DNA of 64,000 bases from Boothiomyces macroporosus (lineage: Eukaryota; Chytridiomycota; Chytridiomycetes; Rhizophydiales; Terramycetaceae). The notes beneath the pieces are model-generated. The model was not told the origin of the DNA. It made no database searches and was given only the letters and a program-made list of their open reading frames with translations. Shown one piece after another: positions 50,899-63,432 of this stretch (position 1 is the first letter of the stretch; each line of letters opens with the position of its first letter). The position numbers were made by a program, and so were the translations under genes. The stretch covers positions 1 through 64,000 of the forward strand of contig JADGKB010000078.1 in NCBI GenBank assembly GCA_027604185.1. The letters are read 5' to 3'.

Positions 50899-53800
50899 TT
50901 ATACTGTTTCTTTTGCTGATTTCTTGACAATGTCCAGAAAGACGTCTTCCAGTGACATTCGTCCAATCGTATAGTTCTTGATATAATTTTGGCGCACCAG
51001 GTCTGACAAACGAGAAATCAGCAGACTGAGGGGAATGCGGAACTGTTTAAAGTTGATCATGGCACTTTCACCAACAATATTTTCAATTTCTACCTGAGCA
51101 GTGTTGTCATCATAAAACAAGGACTGATAAACGAATTCTAGCAAATTGTCTGGTTTGGAGCTCATATGAAGTGTTGCCTTGTATCCTTGAGCAGATGATT
51201 TCGTTAGTTCATATTCAGTGTCACAGGCTTGAAGGTTTCCGTCAGTCATTATTGCAATCTTGTCGCAGTAAGAAGTTTCACTAATATAATGGGTTGTCAT
51301 GATGGTAGTTCGATTAACATTGAGCAAGCGAACGGTGTTCCACAGCTTTTGTCTTGCCAGAGGATCCAACCCAGTTGAAGCCTCATCTAGCACAACGAGT
51401 GATCGTGGTAACATTACGGCAATCGCAGAACTAACCTTTCGCTTTGTGCCACCACTAAGACTGCCACAGTTTACATTTTTAAACCTTTCAATTCCAAAAG
51501 CATGAAGCAAATTGTCGATATAGTCTTCAGAAGCGACTTCAGGAATACCATTCATCGCACAAAATAGATGTAAATGCTGTGCAACAGTCATGTTAGCAAT
51601 CAAGAGGTCATCGAATTGCGGACAGAAACCGATTCTCTTTATGGCTTCCAGTTTCCTTGATGCAACATGTAAACCATCCATGTGAACGGACCCACTAGTT
51701 GGTAGAGCTTGAGCAGTTAGCATGCTTAGGGAAGTAGTTTTACCACAGCCGTTCGGACCTAGGAATGCAAACATTTCATTCTTTTCAATTTGCAAGTTCA
51801 AATTGTTTACAGCAACCTTCTTTCCAAACCTTTTAGTAATAGAGTTGAATGATACAAATGATTGGGTAAAGGCAGCAATCTTTCGAATGAATAAATGACG
51901 TAGCTCTACTCCAGCAAATAATACAATGATACCAATAGACCATATTATACTGTTTGTCATGAACTGCTGAGCTGTTAAAACTTTGGTGTTCGCCATTGGT
52001 GCACTGAGCACTGATAGAGGCAGATATGGTGATAGAACTTCAAATGCGTCATTCAAGTATTTGTACTGAGCTGGTCCCCAATTTTCAATCGCACCGACGA
52101 TCAAGATCGCGAGAAGGGCTAGTAACCCACACACTCTAATCGCCTGAGTAATTCCACCAACAGCACTCTTTGCGAATACTGATCCAATCAAAGCAGAAAA
52201 GAATAATGGCTGAATTAGGTAAATGACTGCCGCTGCACCAGAGAGACTATATGCTGAAGGGAGAGCTGCTATAAATAACGCAATCAATGGAGCAATGATG
52301 ACAATAGATCTAACAAATATCACAATCCAGTAGCTACCCAATGGAACACCAGCAGAAAGAAGCAAGAACTTGATTTTCTCTTTAGATTCAGCAATATCTT
52401 CAGTCAAATTAACAAGAAAATCAGCATAGAGCAACTGCATGATTACCATTGTTAATGATTCATAGCTACCAGTGCTGTCAGTAACTTTAGTGTAGTATTC
52501 GTAGCTCGATGCAATCAAATTGTTTTTGAATAATGCCGACATTGCTAATAGCGGCGCTCCATCATAATCACCAATTGTGGTCAAGACTGTTCCGGTTGCA
52601 TTGGCAATCAAAGTACCCATTGATATTGATGAGCCGGTTGAACCAAGGGGAACGAATTTGGATGGATTATTGCTAATCAAACCATTGATATTAGTTTCCA
52701 GGACGAACCCGCTAGGCAGCAATCTTGGTAATATTTCATTTTCAAATGAAGCAGTCTCTGAGGAAGTATAAGCCCCGCCCAAGACTTTGATACAGATCCA
52801 AGCAATAATAATCAAGATTAGTGACAGTGTCATTCTGAAAAATATTTCAACAATTGAAGAGAATAGCCTTTGCATTTCGAACTTCATGTAGAAACCAGTT
52901 TTTGCAGCGAATGAAGGCTCTACAAACGATGCCATGTGATCAAGCAGATTCTGTTGCTCTTGTGGAGTGAGTGTAATATCTTTTTCATCTACCAGTTCTT
53001 TGTTTGTAAAGATTTGTTCTAGTCCATTTTCTTGGACCGAATAAGATCGAATAGCGCGCGAAATTTCACCGTCTCTTTCAAAATCTACTAAAGCATTCAA
53101 ATGCATGGCACTGATTTGGTATTCAACCAGTTTTTGATTTACCTTTGTAACGTAAACTTTGATGCTGCGTTTGTGGAACCAATTTTCAATGACTCTAATA
53201 TCAGTTGACGGGTGAGCTTTTTCCACGGTCAATGTGTATCCAGTATCGTAAATTTGCTTCAAGTATTCAGAAGACCCTACACAAACTAACTGACCGAGTG
53301 TCAACATTGCTTTTCTATCGCAAACTATATCGGCTTCATCCATGAAATGAGTGCATAGCAATATGGCTCGGTTTTGTTTCTTTTTCAGCAAAAAGTCCCA
53401 AATAACACGTCTAAATTTAATTGGCAAATTACCTATTTTCTGGGTCTACTCCAGAGGACATTTCGTCAAGTACTACAAGTTCTGGATCATTGATAAATGC
53501 CAAAGCGACACCAAGTTTTCTTTTTTGTCCCGCAGAAAGTACTTTGGTAGGGCTTTTAAGCATATGGTCTGGGATGTGTAGATCTGCCACAATCTGGTCG
53601 ATAGTCTGCTTGATTTGACTGGAAGGCACACCGCGCATTAATCCAAAGAAGAATAGATGCTCCCTGGTAGTCAGGTCATCATACAAGATATCGACTTGGG
53701 AACAGACACCCGTTCTTGCAGCAATTTCATATCGTTTTTCTTTGGCGTCCAAACCGAAAATATTGACGTTTCCTTCTGTTGCACTTAATACCCCACATAA

Positions 53801-55283
53801 TATGTTGATAAAAGTACTTTTGCCTGCCCCATTGTAGCCAAGTAATCCAAAGATTTCGCCCTTTGTGAATTCCAAAGAAACATCCGTCAAGGCTCTGGTA
53901 GTGGCTCCAGCATAAAGTTTACTTAAATTGGAAATCTGGACAGAATCACCGGTATTCATGCCTTTTTTAGTTCCAGGTTCAATCTTTGCATATACTTTGG
54001 CTCGCTCTTCAACAACAGCAGCACGCTTTTTGAAGAATCTCGAGATTGGGTAGTGAATTGGGCGGGTTTCATCTTGACTTACTTCTAGCCAGTTGAGATA
54101 AGCTCCAAATAGAAACAATAACACCGTGAACAGGACACTTGAAGCGACGATGGTGTTGACTGTATTAGCAATTAATTACTTGACGGAGCACTATACGGAA
54201 TGGCCATAGAGCTGAATCCTTTGTCATTTCCATTGATTTGACTGATTGCAAAGTACGTTGATAATCCAAAGCGTGGATTGACACACAACAAAACTGCACC
54301 CCACGATGGAATGTACTGTAGCAACTTGCTATTGATTGGTGTGACTTTTGAGATTACTCCTGTAGCTACATACACGGTACTTATCAACGTTGCAGCTCTA
54401 ATATTTGGGGCAAGTTGAGCACATATCCACGCAAAGCCAACATATCCATAACACGCACAAAAAACGAGAACTGCAAGCGGGCCAACAGCAGAAGGGACAG
54501 ACCAAATCTGAATAAACATGAATAAAGTCAATCCACCAAAAAGGGTTGCGATGAGCATTGGGATAAAGAACAGACCTATATAATATGAACTTCTTCGAAC
54601 ACCTGTATTAATGCAATACTACCTGTCATGAACAGACCAAACTTTAACCCTTTCGTCTTTTCTTCAAATAGTGCATAGATGATCATAGGAGATAGTGCCA
54701 GAAAGAATAGGTCTTCGAATGCATCAATAGCTACGAATGGCGTTCCTGAAGTTGATAACGCCTGTAGCATTGTCAAGTCACCATTCCCACCTCGCAGAGT
54801 TTTATCAATGATGTTCTTTGTAGCAGCTATATACTTCATATTTGGTTCAAAGCTGCAACCATTTGGAGTTATACATAGCCAAAGGGATGATAAACTTCCA
54901 CCCGAGGATGAACTGGTTAGCGTGTAGTCATATTTCTGGTTTTGTGAATCAAATGTTTTGAATGAAAGTAAAAGTGACATTGGTTGTTCAAGGGCCAAAA
55001 AGTCTTGTCTCTTCATCTGCTGAACCTGAGGGTTTGCAGTAAGTTTGGCCAGCGCATCAGAATCCAAGTTGATGGGGTCTACGAAAAGCTGGAGGGGAGA
55101 TACAGGCGCGACACCAGAAATAGCATCTGGATGGTAATTCCTGAAGGCAGTTTTTATAATAATGTATGGTAATAGTGAATACGCAAGGAGGAAAACCATG
55201 GCATACTTGATCTTTCCCCTGACGATTTGTCTAGTAAAGTTCAACCGAATAATAGCAGCAGTTTGTGTAAGACCAGATATCAT
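50899..55283 (-). CDS. ABCA-type full-size transporter, copy 2
   Basis: Exons 55283-54623, 54602-54180, 54159-53433 and 53410-50899 (introns 20, 20 and 22 nt) give 1,440 aa, paralogous along its whole length to the gene at 46032-50441 with all three introns at the same positions. NBD1 has GYNGAGKST near 471 but a changed signature, LSAGQKRK. NBD2 has GPNGCGKTT near 1159 and LSGGTKRK. I chose the Met at 55283 (MISGLTQTAAIIRLNF) because the paralogue starts there and a TATA box lies between it and the alternative upstream Met at 55385. Likely lipid exporter; substrate unknown. Confidence 0.93.
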
Positions 55284-55629
55284 TAGATTTCGAATATTGG
55301 TGACTCGCTTTATATAAGAGGACCCTAATTTTGCTGTGCCAAAGGACTTAACGGCGCTCTTTGTAAACGTGAAACCAAGTTTCATTTAGTTGACATGGCA
55401 ATATTTGTTAAGATTAAAAGCAGAATCTACTTGGCGAAATTAATTCTGGTTTAGCCTATTGACAGAATCTACTTGGCCAACTCGACTGTGGTCTAGCTTT
55501 TTAATCCAATTGAACTTTTGATACAGAAACAATCTGTACAAAACTTTGGTGATTCCCCAATGTTAAAAATGAGTTTGTACATCAAAGCAGAACGGGTAAT
55601 TTGACACTAATTTATTCTAGACCACACAT
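55284..55629. other. Intergenic region
   Basis: Promoter of ABC copy 2 and 3' flank of the Rab6-like gene. A short direct repeat (CAGAATCTACTTGG at 55421-55434 and 55463-55476) lies in it. No gene seen. Confidence 0.4.
55309..55316 (-). promoter_or_regulatory. TATA box of ABC copy 2
   Basis: TATATAAA on the minus strand, 26-33 nt before the chosen ATG (55283). It argues against the upstream Met at 55385 being the start. Confidence 0.5.
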
Positions 55630-56314
<685 letters not shown>

Positions 56315-56434
56315 TTAATCACGTGATGTTGAAATTCGGGCACTCAAAAGGCAACCATCAAATGGCTACAATAGATTCAAGTAGGAGAGAATACTGTATA
56401 TTAAAATAGAAGGGAAGCGCATAGTGAAAGCAGA

Positions 56435-57031
56435 TCAACAAGCACAAGAGCTACCTACAGATGTAGTCACGTAGTTGATGTTCAAATGCGTAGAAGTCTC
56501 TTTTACGGGTACCTTTTGTTCATACAAGTCCATTACAATTTTCTTGAACATGGCTTGAACGTTACTGCCAGTTTTAGCGCTGGTTTCCATGAAAATGGCG
56601 TTGAGCTTGGTTGCTAATTCTTCGCCCTCTTCTGGCCACACTTTTCTGCTACTATCCATATCCACCTTATTGCCAATGATAACTACTTTGATATCTTCGC
56701 CACATTCATTACGCACATCTCTTACCCAAGAATTTACCTTGGTGAAGGAGCTTCTGTTTGTAATGTCATACACCACTATTGCAACACGGGAGTTTCTGAT
56801 GAATGTTGGAATTAAGCTTCTGAACCTTTCTTGGCCAGCAGTGTCCCACAGTTGCAGCTTTATAGTCGTATCGCCCAAGTACATTGTTTTTATAAAGTGG
56901 TCGATTCCTATTGTAGCCTGGTATGAATCGTCAAATTTGTCGTACATCAAACGAGAAATTAGAGAAGTCTTTCCTACACTGATTTCGCCAAGCAACACGG
57001 TCTTGTATTTTAAAATATTTTGAAGGGACAT
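56435..57031 (-). CDS. Rab6-like small GTPase, intronless divergent paralogue
   Basis: 198 aa in one exon, the same length as the neighbouring Rab6. Motifs are [47 protein letters not shown] and ETSAK, with a C-terminus SCAC suited to double prenylation. It differs from the neighbour in the hypervariable tail and in the region after GNKVD (DSSRKVWPEEGEE). The lack of introns where the neighbour has two suggests origin by retroposition or intron loss. It probably works in the same endosome/Golgi pathway, but effector binding cannot be judged. Confidence 0.88.
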   Translation of the reverse strand: MSLQNILKYKTVLLGEISVGKTSLISRLMYDKFDDSYQATIGIDHFIKTMYLGDTTIKLQLWDTAGQERFRSLIPTFIRNSRVAIVVYDITNRSSFTKVNSWVRDVRNECGEDIKVVIIGNKVDMDSSRKVWPEEGEELATKLNAIFMETSAKTGSNVQAMFKKIVMDLYEQKVPVKETSTHLNINYVTTSVGSSCAC

Positions 57032-60000
57032 TTTGGAACATTTAAAAAAGAGAGTTTAAATTCAATGCTTCGAATGAGCCCAAGTAAACACAAACTTGGA
57101 CTTGCAGGGATTAAGGGGTGTCCACGTTAACACAAGCAAGAGAAGGGGTTGCGGTACTTTTTCGGGATGAGCCCACATCTCAATTTCAATTTTTCCTCAC
57201 TGTTGCTAATGGTTGTTTTCTCTTCAGCACCTGAAAACTGTTGTATTGCATACGAGCTGTATTTCTGCCAAAATTGCTTTGGATTGAAATCACAGCTGAT
57301 AAGTTTGAGTGCTAATCTCATCCAACAAGCATATCAAGATGTTCAGATGCTAGTGGATTGAAATAAACATGTGCAATAATATCTGGGAAACGGTTCCAAC
57401 ATATCTTTTGTCGTTGTGCCTTGCACAGATACACTTGAGAATAAGTTATGTAGGAAGCAAACAACTTTTGTCATCAATCAGTTGGTTGTACTGAATATTG
57501 TGGACAAGAGGATTGAATAATACTGAAGTAAAAAGGACAGTTTCCTCGTTGTGTGAACGTCAATGAAAATTGCTCAGTTCAACTTGGTCATTGCATAGCA
57601 ATTTAGTGGGAAATGCGGTAGTCAATCACTATTTATCAAGATTTGTACGATTACCATTTGCAAAAGAAATCAATACGGGATAATACTGAATGGGCATTGA
57701 TGGGTCTAAAAGTATCAATATCTTAAACATACGTTCCTGACAGACCAAGTCTTGAATCAAATCTAAATTGTTGAAATTACTCCTTTTCAATGTTGCTACC
57801 TTAATAATTCCCTAATTCATATTGGTATTCGTATTCAATGAATGCAGTATTTCAAGCTAACTACAAACACATTGTTCGTTTTGAGCCGTTTTTGGTTAAA
57901 GGATGCAATTGATTCAGATAATCCGAATTACAGATTCAACTTTAGAAACACTAGTTTGAACAATATCATTTTAATCAATAGTTACCATTTTATCCATTTT
58001 TTAACTGTGATCAATGAAATTGTTTCCTCAAAATGGGGGAAAACTTTACCTGACATTTCAGCAAAGAGATATTCGCTCCTATTGAAATAAAAATGAAAGA
58101 ATCCATTCGTGATTGATATGTAGAGTTGTATTGTTGGTTTTTTTTCTTTGGGGAGGTAGTGATAGTGTGTCTAATCTCTCTAGAGCGAAATACTGAATAT
58201 AACAGCCAGCAATGACAGTAATCAGTAACTTGTACAACTGCTGAATATAATGTACCGCAAGGCATTACAAGCTTAATGCTTGCAGTTGTATTATCTAGAT
58301 TGCTCACTTGGGCACGCAAACAGTTCCATCTCGAAATGGTTCTTCAAGATACAGAATCGACACCAAATAAATTGTTGACTGAAAGTACTGCTAATGCAAA
58401 TGAAAGTAAATTTGAGTTTGTTATAAGTTTCTTTGGATGATTGTTCATTTTGAGCTCTGGAAATAAATCATGGGACAACAGACACCTAGATAGTAAGAAG
58501 CCTGGTACAATTGTTTACTAATCCCGTAAAATGTTTGGTTAAAAGTTGCTTTCAAAGAAGTTTTGAATCTGTTAGATCAAGTGCTATTTGAGCCTTTTGA
58601 AGTTCCAAACCATTTCACATATATACATGTCCCATTAGGTCAGTTTAATAGGCTACGGGGATAAGTTCATACATATCCTACCTTTGAAGTTTACCATGAA
58701 TCCAGTGGATAATAAAAGTGAACAGGAAATGGAAACCCACACTTATCTTTTCCAAACTATAATAATCAGCCTTGCTTTTGGATCGGAAAGAATTTGGATT
58801 AGACTTTTAGGGGCACAGTATGAAACTAGCGAGACTGTCAGTAAAAAACGTGTTTCGCAAATAATGAAAAAATAGGAGATTTGTGTCCGGCAAGTATGGT
58901 GGGATACTATTATTAGCTTTCCTTTATCTTTCTTGCACTCATTTAAGCCTTTTTATCAAGTATTTTTTTTGCAAGGTCTTACCAAACTTAAAACGTTTTT
59001 CACGATTGGCGAATAATGCTTCGCAGCCAAGGTGAACGTGGTTGGATGACAGAATACAGTTTCATTTAGATAAATAGCAAGAGTTTTTGGACTGCAATGC
59101 GGAAACATATCAACTGTATTTGTGCAACTTGACCATATTGAAAAGAGTGAAAAACGGTTAACCAAGCATCTTTGTAGCTATTCACCTATTTGCAGAACTA
59201 TCAAGAGCACTGCTGATATGAAATTACTACAGCTACTCGTTCATTTCTCTAGATAAATGCGGAAAATTAGTCGATCGGTTTGTTCATCAATGGTTGGACA
59301 GTTGAACTGCAGAAATCAGACAATGTTCACACTTTCTCCTATAAGCAGCCATGAACAATTAAAGGGGATTTGGTAAAGGTGTTTTTTGAAAGCCGACATT
59401 AACTGAAGCAACTCATACCAAATTTTGGACAAACCAATAGCGCAAATATAGGTAATTTTGGTACTAACGTTCGATTGTTGATTGCTAGAATACACTAGAA
59501 AGTAAACATTCATTTGAAAATGGAATTCACGTTTGGAAAACACTTTCCGGCCAAAATAGCTCTCCACAAGAATTATGGCAATACCGTCAATCCGAGACTG
59601 TTTTCATACCCACAAATCGTTTGCTCTATAACACAGGAGAATTTCTGACCATTTAGCTCAACTCAAAAATTGATAAAGAGTATCAAATATTGGGACTTTT
59701 ACAAGTACACTCAAAGTTCAAGTGAAAATAGTAACCAGCCGCATTCCAGAGATTAATACTATGAAATTCATAATGCAGAATCAGGAAATGCCAAGTGCAA
59801 CGATATCTCAACCGCAATAATGCCTTTAATAAATCAGGAAATTCCCGATTGTTGAATACCAATGCTTAACGATACCAGTTGATGCTCCAACACAGCATTG
59901 TTGATTTTCTGTGCAATCAATGAGCTCAACTTTGCCAAAAGCAAGAAATAAAAGCAAAAACGTTTTCCGAGTTGACATTGATACTACAAAGGTACATATT

Positions 60001-60420
60001 CTCTACCTGGCTGGCACAATTGTACTACCCGGTGCAATTGAGATGTGCCCTATTCTCTTTCATTGTGATTCACATATGAAATAGTTTCAATGGCGTAAGA
60101 AGGAGCGCTCTATGGCCAGAAAATTGAAAACGTGTTTGACGACTGGCCGTATATGAAAGATTAGATCGCCCACCGCTGAAAAAGCCAATCAAAAACCACT
60201 TCAAGTTCATAAATAGTAATCCAATAATAGTTTGACATGGGTATTCATAGTTGGAAAAATTTCTAGCGTTTTTTAAAACTTTGCCAGACATGAATCTAGC
60301 ACATGAAGGGCAGAACGATTGAGCTGCATCTCTTTTACCGCTGTTACACAAGTCCGCTTTGGGAAGCATTTTCTAGGGAACTAGTATATCAACGGGGAAA
60401 ATCCTAAAAAAATCTTTATC
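57032..60420. other. Gene-poor region, about 3.4 kb
   Basis: Only short frames occur (57149-57361 plus, 57842-58090 plus, 59316-59567 minus, 60070-60369 minus), none with a recognisable domain. A homopolymer run of T lies near 58138-58145. No tRNA B-box is seen on either strand. It contrasts with the spacing of 20-500 bp elsewhere and may contain regulatory DNA for the bHLH gene or unrecognised noncoding RNA. Confidence 0.4.
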
Positions 60421-61331
60421 ATGAGCGACAATTATTACCAAGATCAACATTATAACCCCACAAGCTACTCTCCACAAGTAAACCATGAGAATACAAACCC
60501 GTCGCCGTTCCTTAAAGCTAGCCCATACGGAACTGATTTAGTTTACGCAAGCCATTCAAATAGTCCCGGAAATATCAGTATTAACCAGATACCTTATATA
60601 ATGTCTCCTTCTGTTACTCGTCAATTTGAATATTCACCACAGGATCAAGTAGTATACAGTGACCACACGCCTCTACAACTTACCCCCCCTGCAATGGTAC
60701 AGTCCAACTACAACTCTCATATATTGGAGCAAATTAATGGGCAAACAGAGTACAGCCAAAATATAGATTACTCAAGTCGTGTTAGCGCTTATACTGATTC
60801 AAACTCTGGCGTTACGCCGGCCCAGTTGCTAGAGTTGACTTTTAGAGAAGACAACCGCACCCCATACACACCTCCTGTCCAAGAATCTAAGCAATTAATT
60901 TTCACGTCCACTAAATAGTAATTATTATTAATCGCAGCCAAAATAGCCAGCCAGCACGACGTTCTTCGTCTGAATCTTCTAAACCTCCTTCTGGTGCGAA
61001 ATTCAAGAAACTTTCAAACAAAGAAGCAGAGCAAATGCGAAGAGATAAATTAAAAGATGCTTTCAAAGCTGTCAAAGTAGTCTTGCCGTTTGAAAAGGAA
61101 AAACATCCTTCCAAAGTGTTTATATTGAAAAGAGCAAGAGAACACATACTTGATTTAGAGCATGACAATGTACAGAAAGAAGACGAAATTCAGCAGTTAA
61201 AAGCCCACATTGAACAATTGAAAAATGCAATGCTTGCAAGAGGACTTTCTGTTCCTTATTTCCGACCTTACAACCGAACCGAGCGACATTCTGGAGAGAA
61301 TTACATTAGCTCTGAAGATGAAGATGATTAA
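60421..61331 (+). CDS. bHLH-leucine-zipper transcription factor
   Basis: Exons 60421-60917 and 60938-61331 (20-nt intron) give 296 aa. The N-terminal 170 residues are a low-complexity Asn/Gln/Ser/Tyr/Pro region, probably for activation. The C-terminal part has the basic region SNKEAEQMRRDKLKDAF with the Glu and two Arg that read E-box half-sites. Helix 1, a loop and helix 2 (SKVFILKRAREHILDLE) follow, then a heptad zipper (VQKEDEIQQLKAHIEQLKN). The end is acidic (SSEDEDD). The usual first-position His is Asn here. It is nuclear and probably dimerises through the zipper. Target genes cannot be deduced. Confidence 0.88.
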
Positions 61332-62675
61332 AAATATAAGCTAATTTTTATATACTACATTGATTGCATTTGGCTGGTTGGCTGTATGCGTGGTAACATA
61401 TCCATCCTATTTATTTATTCAAAAAAATGTAGCAAAATAAACTACCAGTACATCAAGTTTTGTTTAATTCAAACCAAAAAAATTGAAATTACAAGAGAAT
61501 CCCTAAAATAAACCAATAAAAATTCAACCAATTAAATCCAGATCATCAACTATGAATATTCGGCAAGTTTCTTTACTGTACTTGTCGGTTTATGGATTGG
61601 TTTTTAGAATTTCATTTTGGATAGAAAAACGTTTTCTGTTTCTCTGTTGATTGGTTAAATTAATCAACTGAAAACAAACTATCGACCTTAGAAAATCTCT
61701 CTATTTTGTAGATATTTTATTCGAGTGTTTGAATTCAGGAGATATCTGGCTTTTCACGATACAATTCGCAGCATGAATCAAGAATATACAATAAATAACT
61801 CTTTTATATATTTAGAATTGAGATGACCGACAATGTAGAAGTTTCCAAGTGTAGAGCGAATTAGACAGACTTAATGATAGATAAACTTGTGAAAACAAAT
61901 TTTGTTTAATTGAATTCTAGCAATTAATTTATTGTTAATTCAGAGAAGTCTCAAAGGAAATTTATAGGTACTGTCTTGAATTAAATACAATTTCGAGGAT
62001 ATAATCATTTTAGTAACCATTAATTAGAAGCAAAGTTTGTAGAATTTTCATTCAGTTGAACACTGACTTGTAAAGATTACGTTTCCGATATTATTGGCAG
62101 GCTATAAATACAACTTTTTAAGAAGTTTTGAATCCAGTTTTGCATTTTATGTGGTAAATGTCTGTCTGAATTCTTTTTCTTGAAAAGAAATCTAAAGTGT
62201 AGTTTGAATTGTTTGATAATTTCACTGTGGTGCAACATTATTGAATTTGGAGTATTTCGCGATAAGTTCGCACACGGATGGTCATTGTACATCTTACTAG
62301 ATGGAAAAATTGAATAGATACCGTGCATAACATCGGTATTGATCTGAAAACCATTCTGTAATTCAAAAACTCATTCCAACAATTTGGTTAACATGTGCTT
62401 GCTCTAGTCCTGATATACAATCCACAAGACACAAGACGAAAACTTTTTAACAGCGCATTTCACTGTAAATTGCATGATTGGCAGCAATCGAGTCACAGTT
62501 ACTTCTTTGACATCATGTCAATATTGCAATTGTTTCACAGTAACTGGGGAGTTTGGCGTCATTACTTTGGGGGTCCAACTCAATTCAAGCCCGAGGAATG
62601 ACAAATAATTGCCAGTAGAGGATGACAGGAATTATTGTATGAGGTTCGATTTATTTACAAACTAATTGCCAGCAA
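61332..62675. other. Convergent intergenic region, about 1.3 kb
   Basis: Very AT-rich, between the 3' ends of the bHLH gene and the minus-strand gene at 62676. The frames at 62077-62328 and 62395-62601 lack any supporting feature. No repeat or RNA gene recognised. Confidence 0.4.
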
Positions 62676-63320
62676 TTAATCAAAGTTGATGGAATCAAAT
62701 GAAAGCTCTGCTTCAAATGGATCTTCATCAAGCACTTTTTGGAATCTAGACACTGGCCCCTTATCAACATTTGCATACCAATGGCTGCTTTTTTCTGAAG
62801 TAACAGAGAACCTGCCCTTCTTGACTTCAACTACATTCTTTTCAAACAAGACTGGAGGAATATCAGAGCAGGCGGACAGTGAATTTCTATTAGAATTTGC
62901 AGATAACGCCTGTCTATGTGTATTTACTCTAGGAAATGTTGAAGATAGCGGAGGTGATAAGTTTAAACTCGGTCTACGGTGTCTAGGATAAGTGTTTGGT
63001 TTTTCTTCTTCGCCAACCAAGGTTGTAATCGACATGTTTCTTGTCCTCTTTGGTGTAAGAAATTCTGGAGGGGGAACAAACATGTTCATGTCAAGCTTTG
63101 GGTATGAATTATTACAAGTTGACCCGGTGCTAATTACTGAATCTTCAGATATTTTTGATAATATTGTTAGCTGCTCTTCATCCGGAATGGCTTTGATTCC
63201 TACTGCTTCTGCAAATTGAGTGGCAGTTAGTGTTTCTGTAGTGCCCACATAGTCTTCCTCGCTTATTTCATTTGATTTCAAAAAAAGTGACTGAAGTTTC
63301 GATGTAATTGAACCTTTCAT
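62676..63320 (-). CDS. Uncharacterised Ser/Pro-rich protein with RFxV-like motif
   Basis: An intronless 214-aa frame. No signal peptide or membrane segment; probably mostly disordered with patches such as TPKRTRNMSITTL and RHRRPSLNLSPP that look like phosphorylation sites (RRPS). The region FEKNVVEVKKGRFSVTSE contains RFSV, which fits the RFx[V/I] docking motif that WNK-pathway partners use to bind SPAK/OSR1-type kinases. This is a short motif and only suggestive. It could be a kinase adaptor or substrate. Family not recognised. Confidence 0.6.
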   Translation of the reverse strand: MKGSITSKLQSLFLKSNEISEEDYVGTTETLTATQFAEAVGIKAIPDEEQLTILSKISEDSVISTGSTCNNSYPKLDMNMFVPPPEFLTPKRTRNMSITTLVGEEEKPNTYPRHRRPSLNLSPPLSSTFPRVNTHRQALSANSNRNSLSACSDIPPVLFEKNVVEVKKGRFSVTSEKSSHWYANVDKGPVSRFQKVLDEDPFEAELSFDSINFD

Positions 63321-63360
63321 CGAGGCTTCTTGCTGTTTTCCTTGGTCAGCTCTTATTTAA

Positions 63361-63432
63361 CCTTTGGTCTCAAAGGCGTTACACGCCGTGGCTTGCAGTT
63401 TCAAAACCTGCAATATCAATAAAGAGCCACGG
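63361..63432. other. Cluster of perfect hairpins upstream of the 63320 gene
   Basis: CCTTTG-GTCT-CAAAGG at 63361-63376. GGCGT-TAC-ACGCC at 63375-63387. An outer stem CCGTGGCT (63386-63393) pairs with AGCCACGG (63425-63432) and encloses an inner stem TTGCAG (63393-63398) / CTGCAA (63408-63413). It lies 41-112 bp before the ATG of the minus-strand gene, so it may be promoter DNA or a structured leader. Confidence 0.5.

Noticed and set aside
50678..50974. 98-codon plus frame overlapping the end of ABC copy 2
   Set aside because: Overlaps conserved NBD2 coding sequence on the other strand and lacks any feature.
55284..55385. 34-residue N-terminal extension of ABC copy 2
   Set aside because: A TATA box lies inside it and the paralogue starts at the equivalent of 55283.
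57149..57361. Small plus-strand frame with a hydrophobic N-terminus
   Set aside because: No ATG at the frame start, and the internal Met gives only a weak signal; an equally long antisense frame overlaps it.
57842..58090. 82-codon plus frame in the gene-poor region
   Set aside because: No domain, AT-rich composition typical of spacer, no splice-linked neighbours.
60070..60369. 99-codon minus frame with FCPSC, reminiscent of the RNA polymerase III subunit RPC11 zinc ribbon
   Set aside because: The second Cys pair and the C-terminal ribbon are missing, and the rest does not match.
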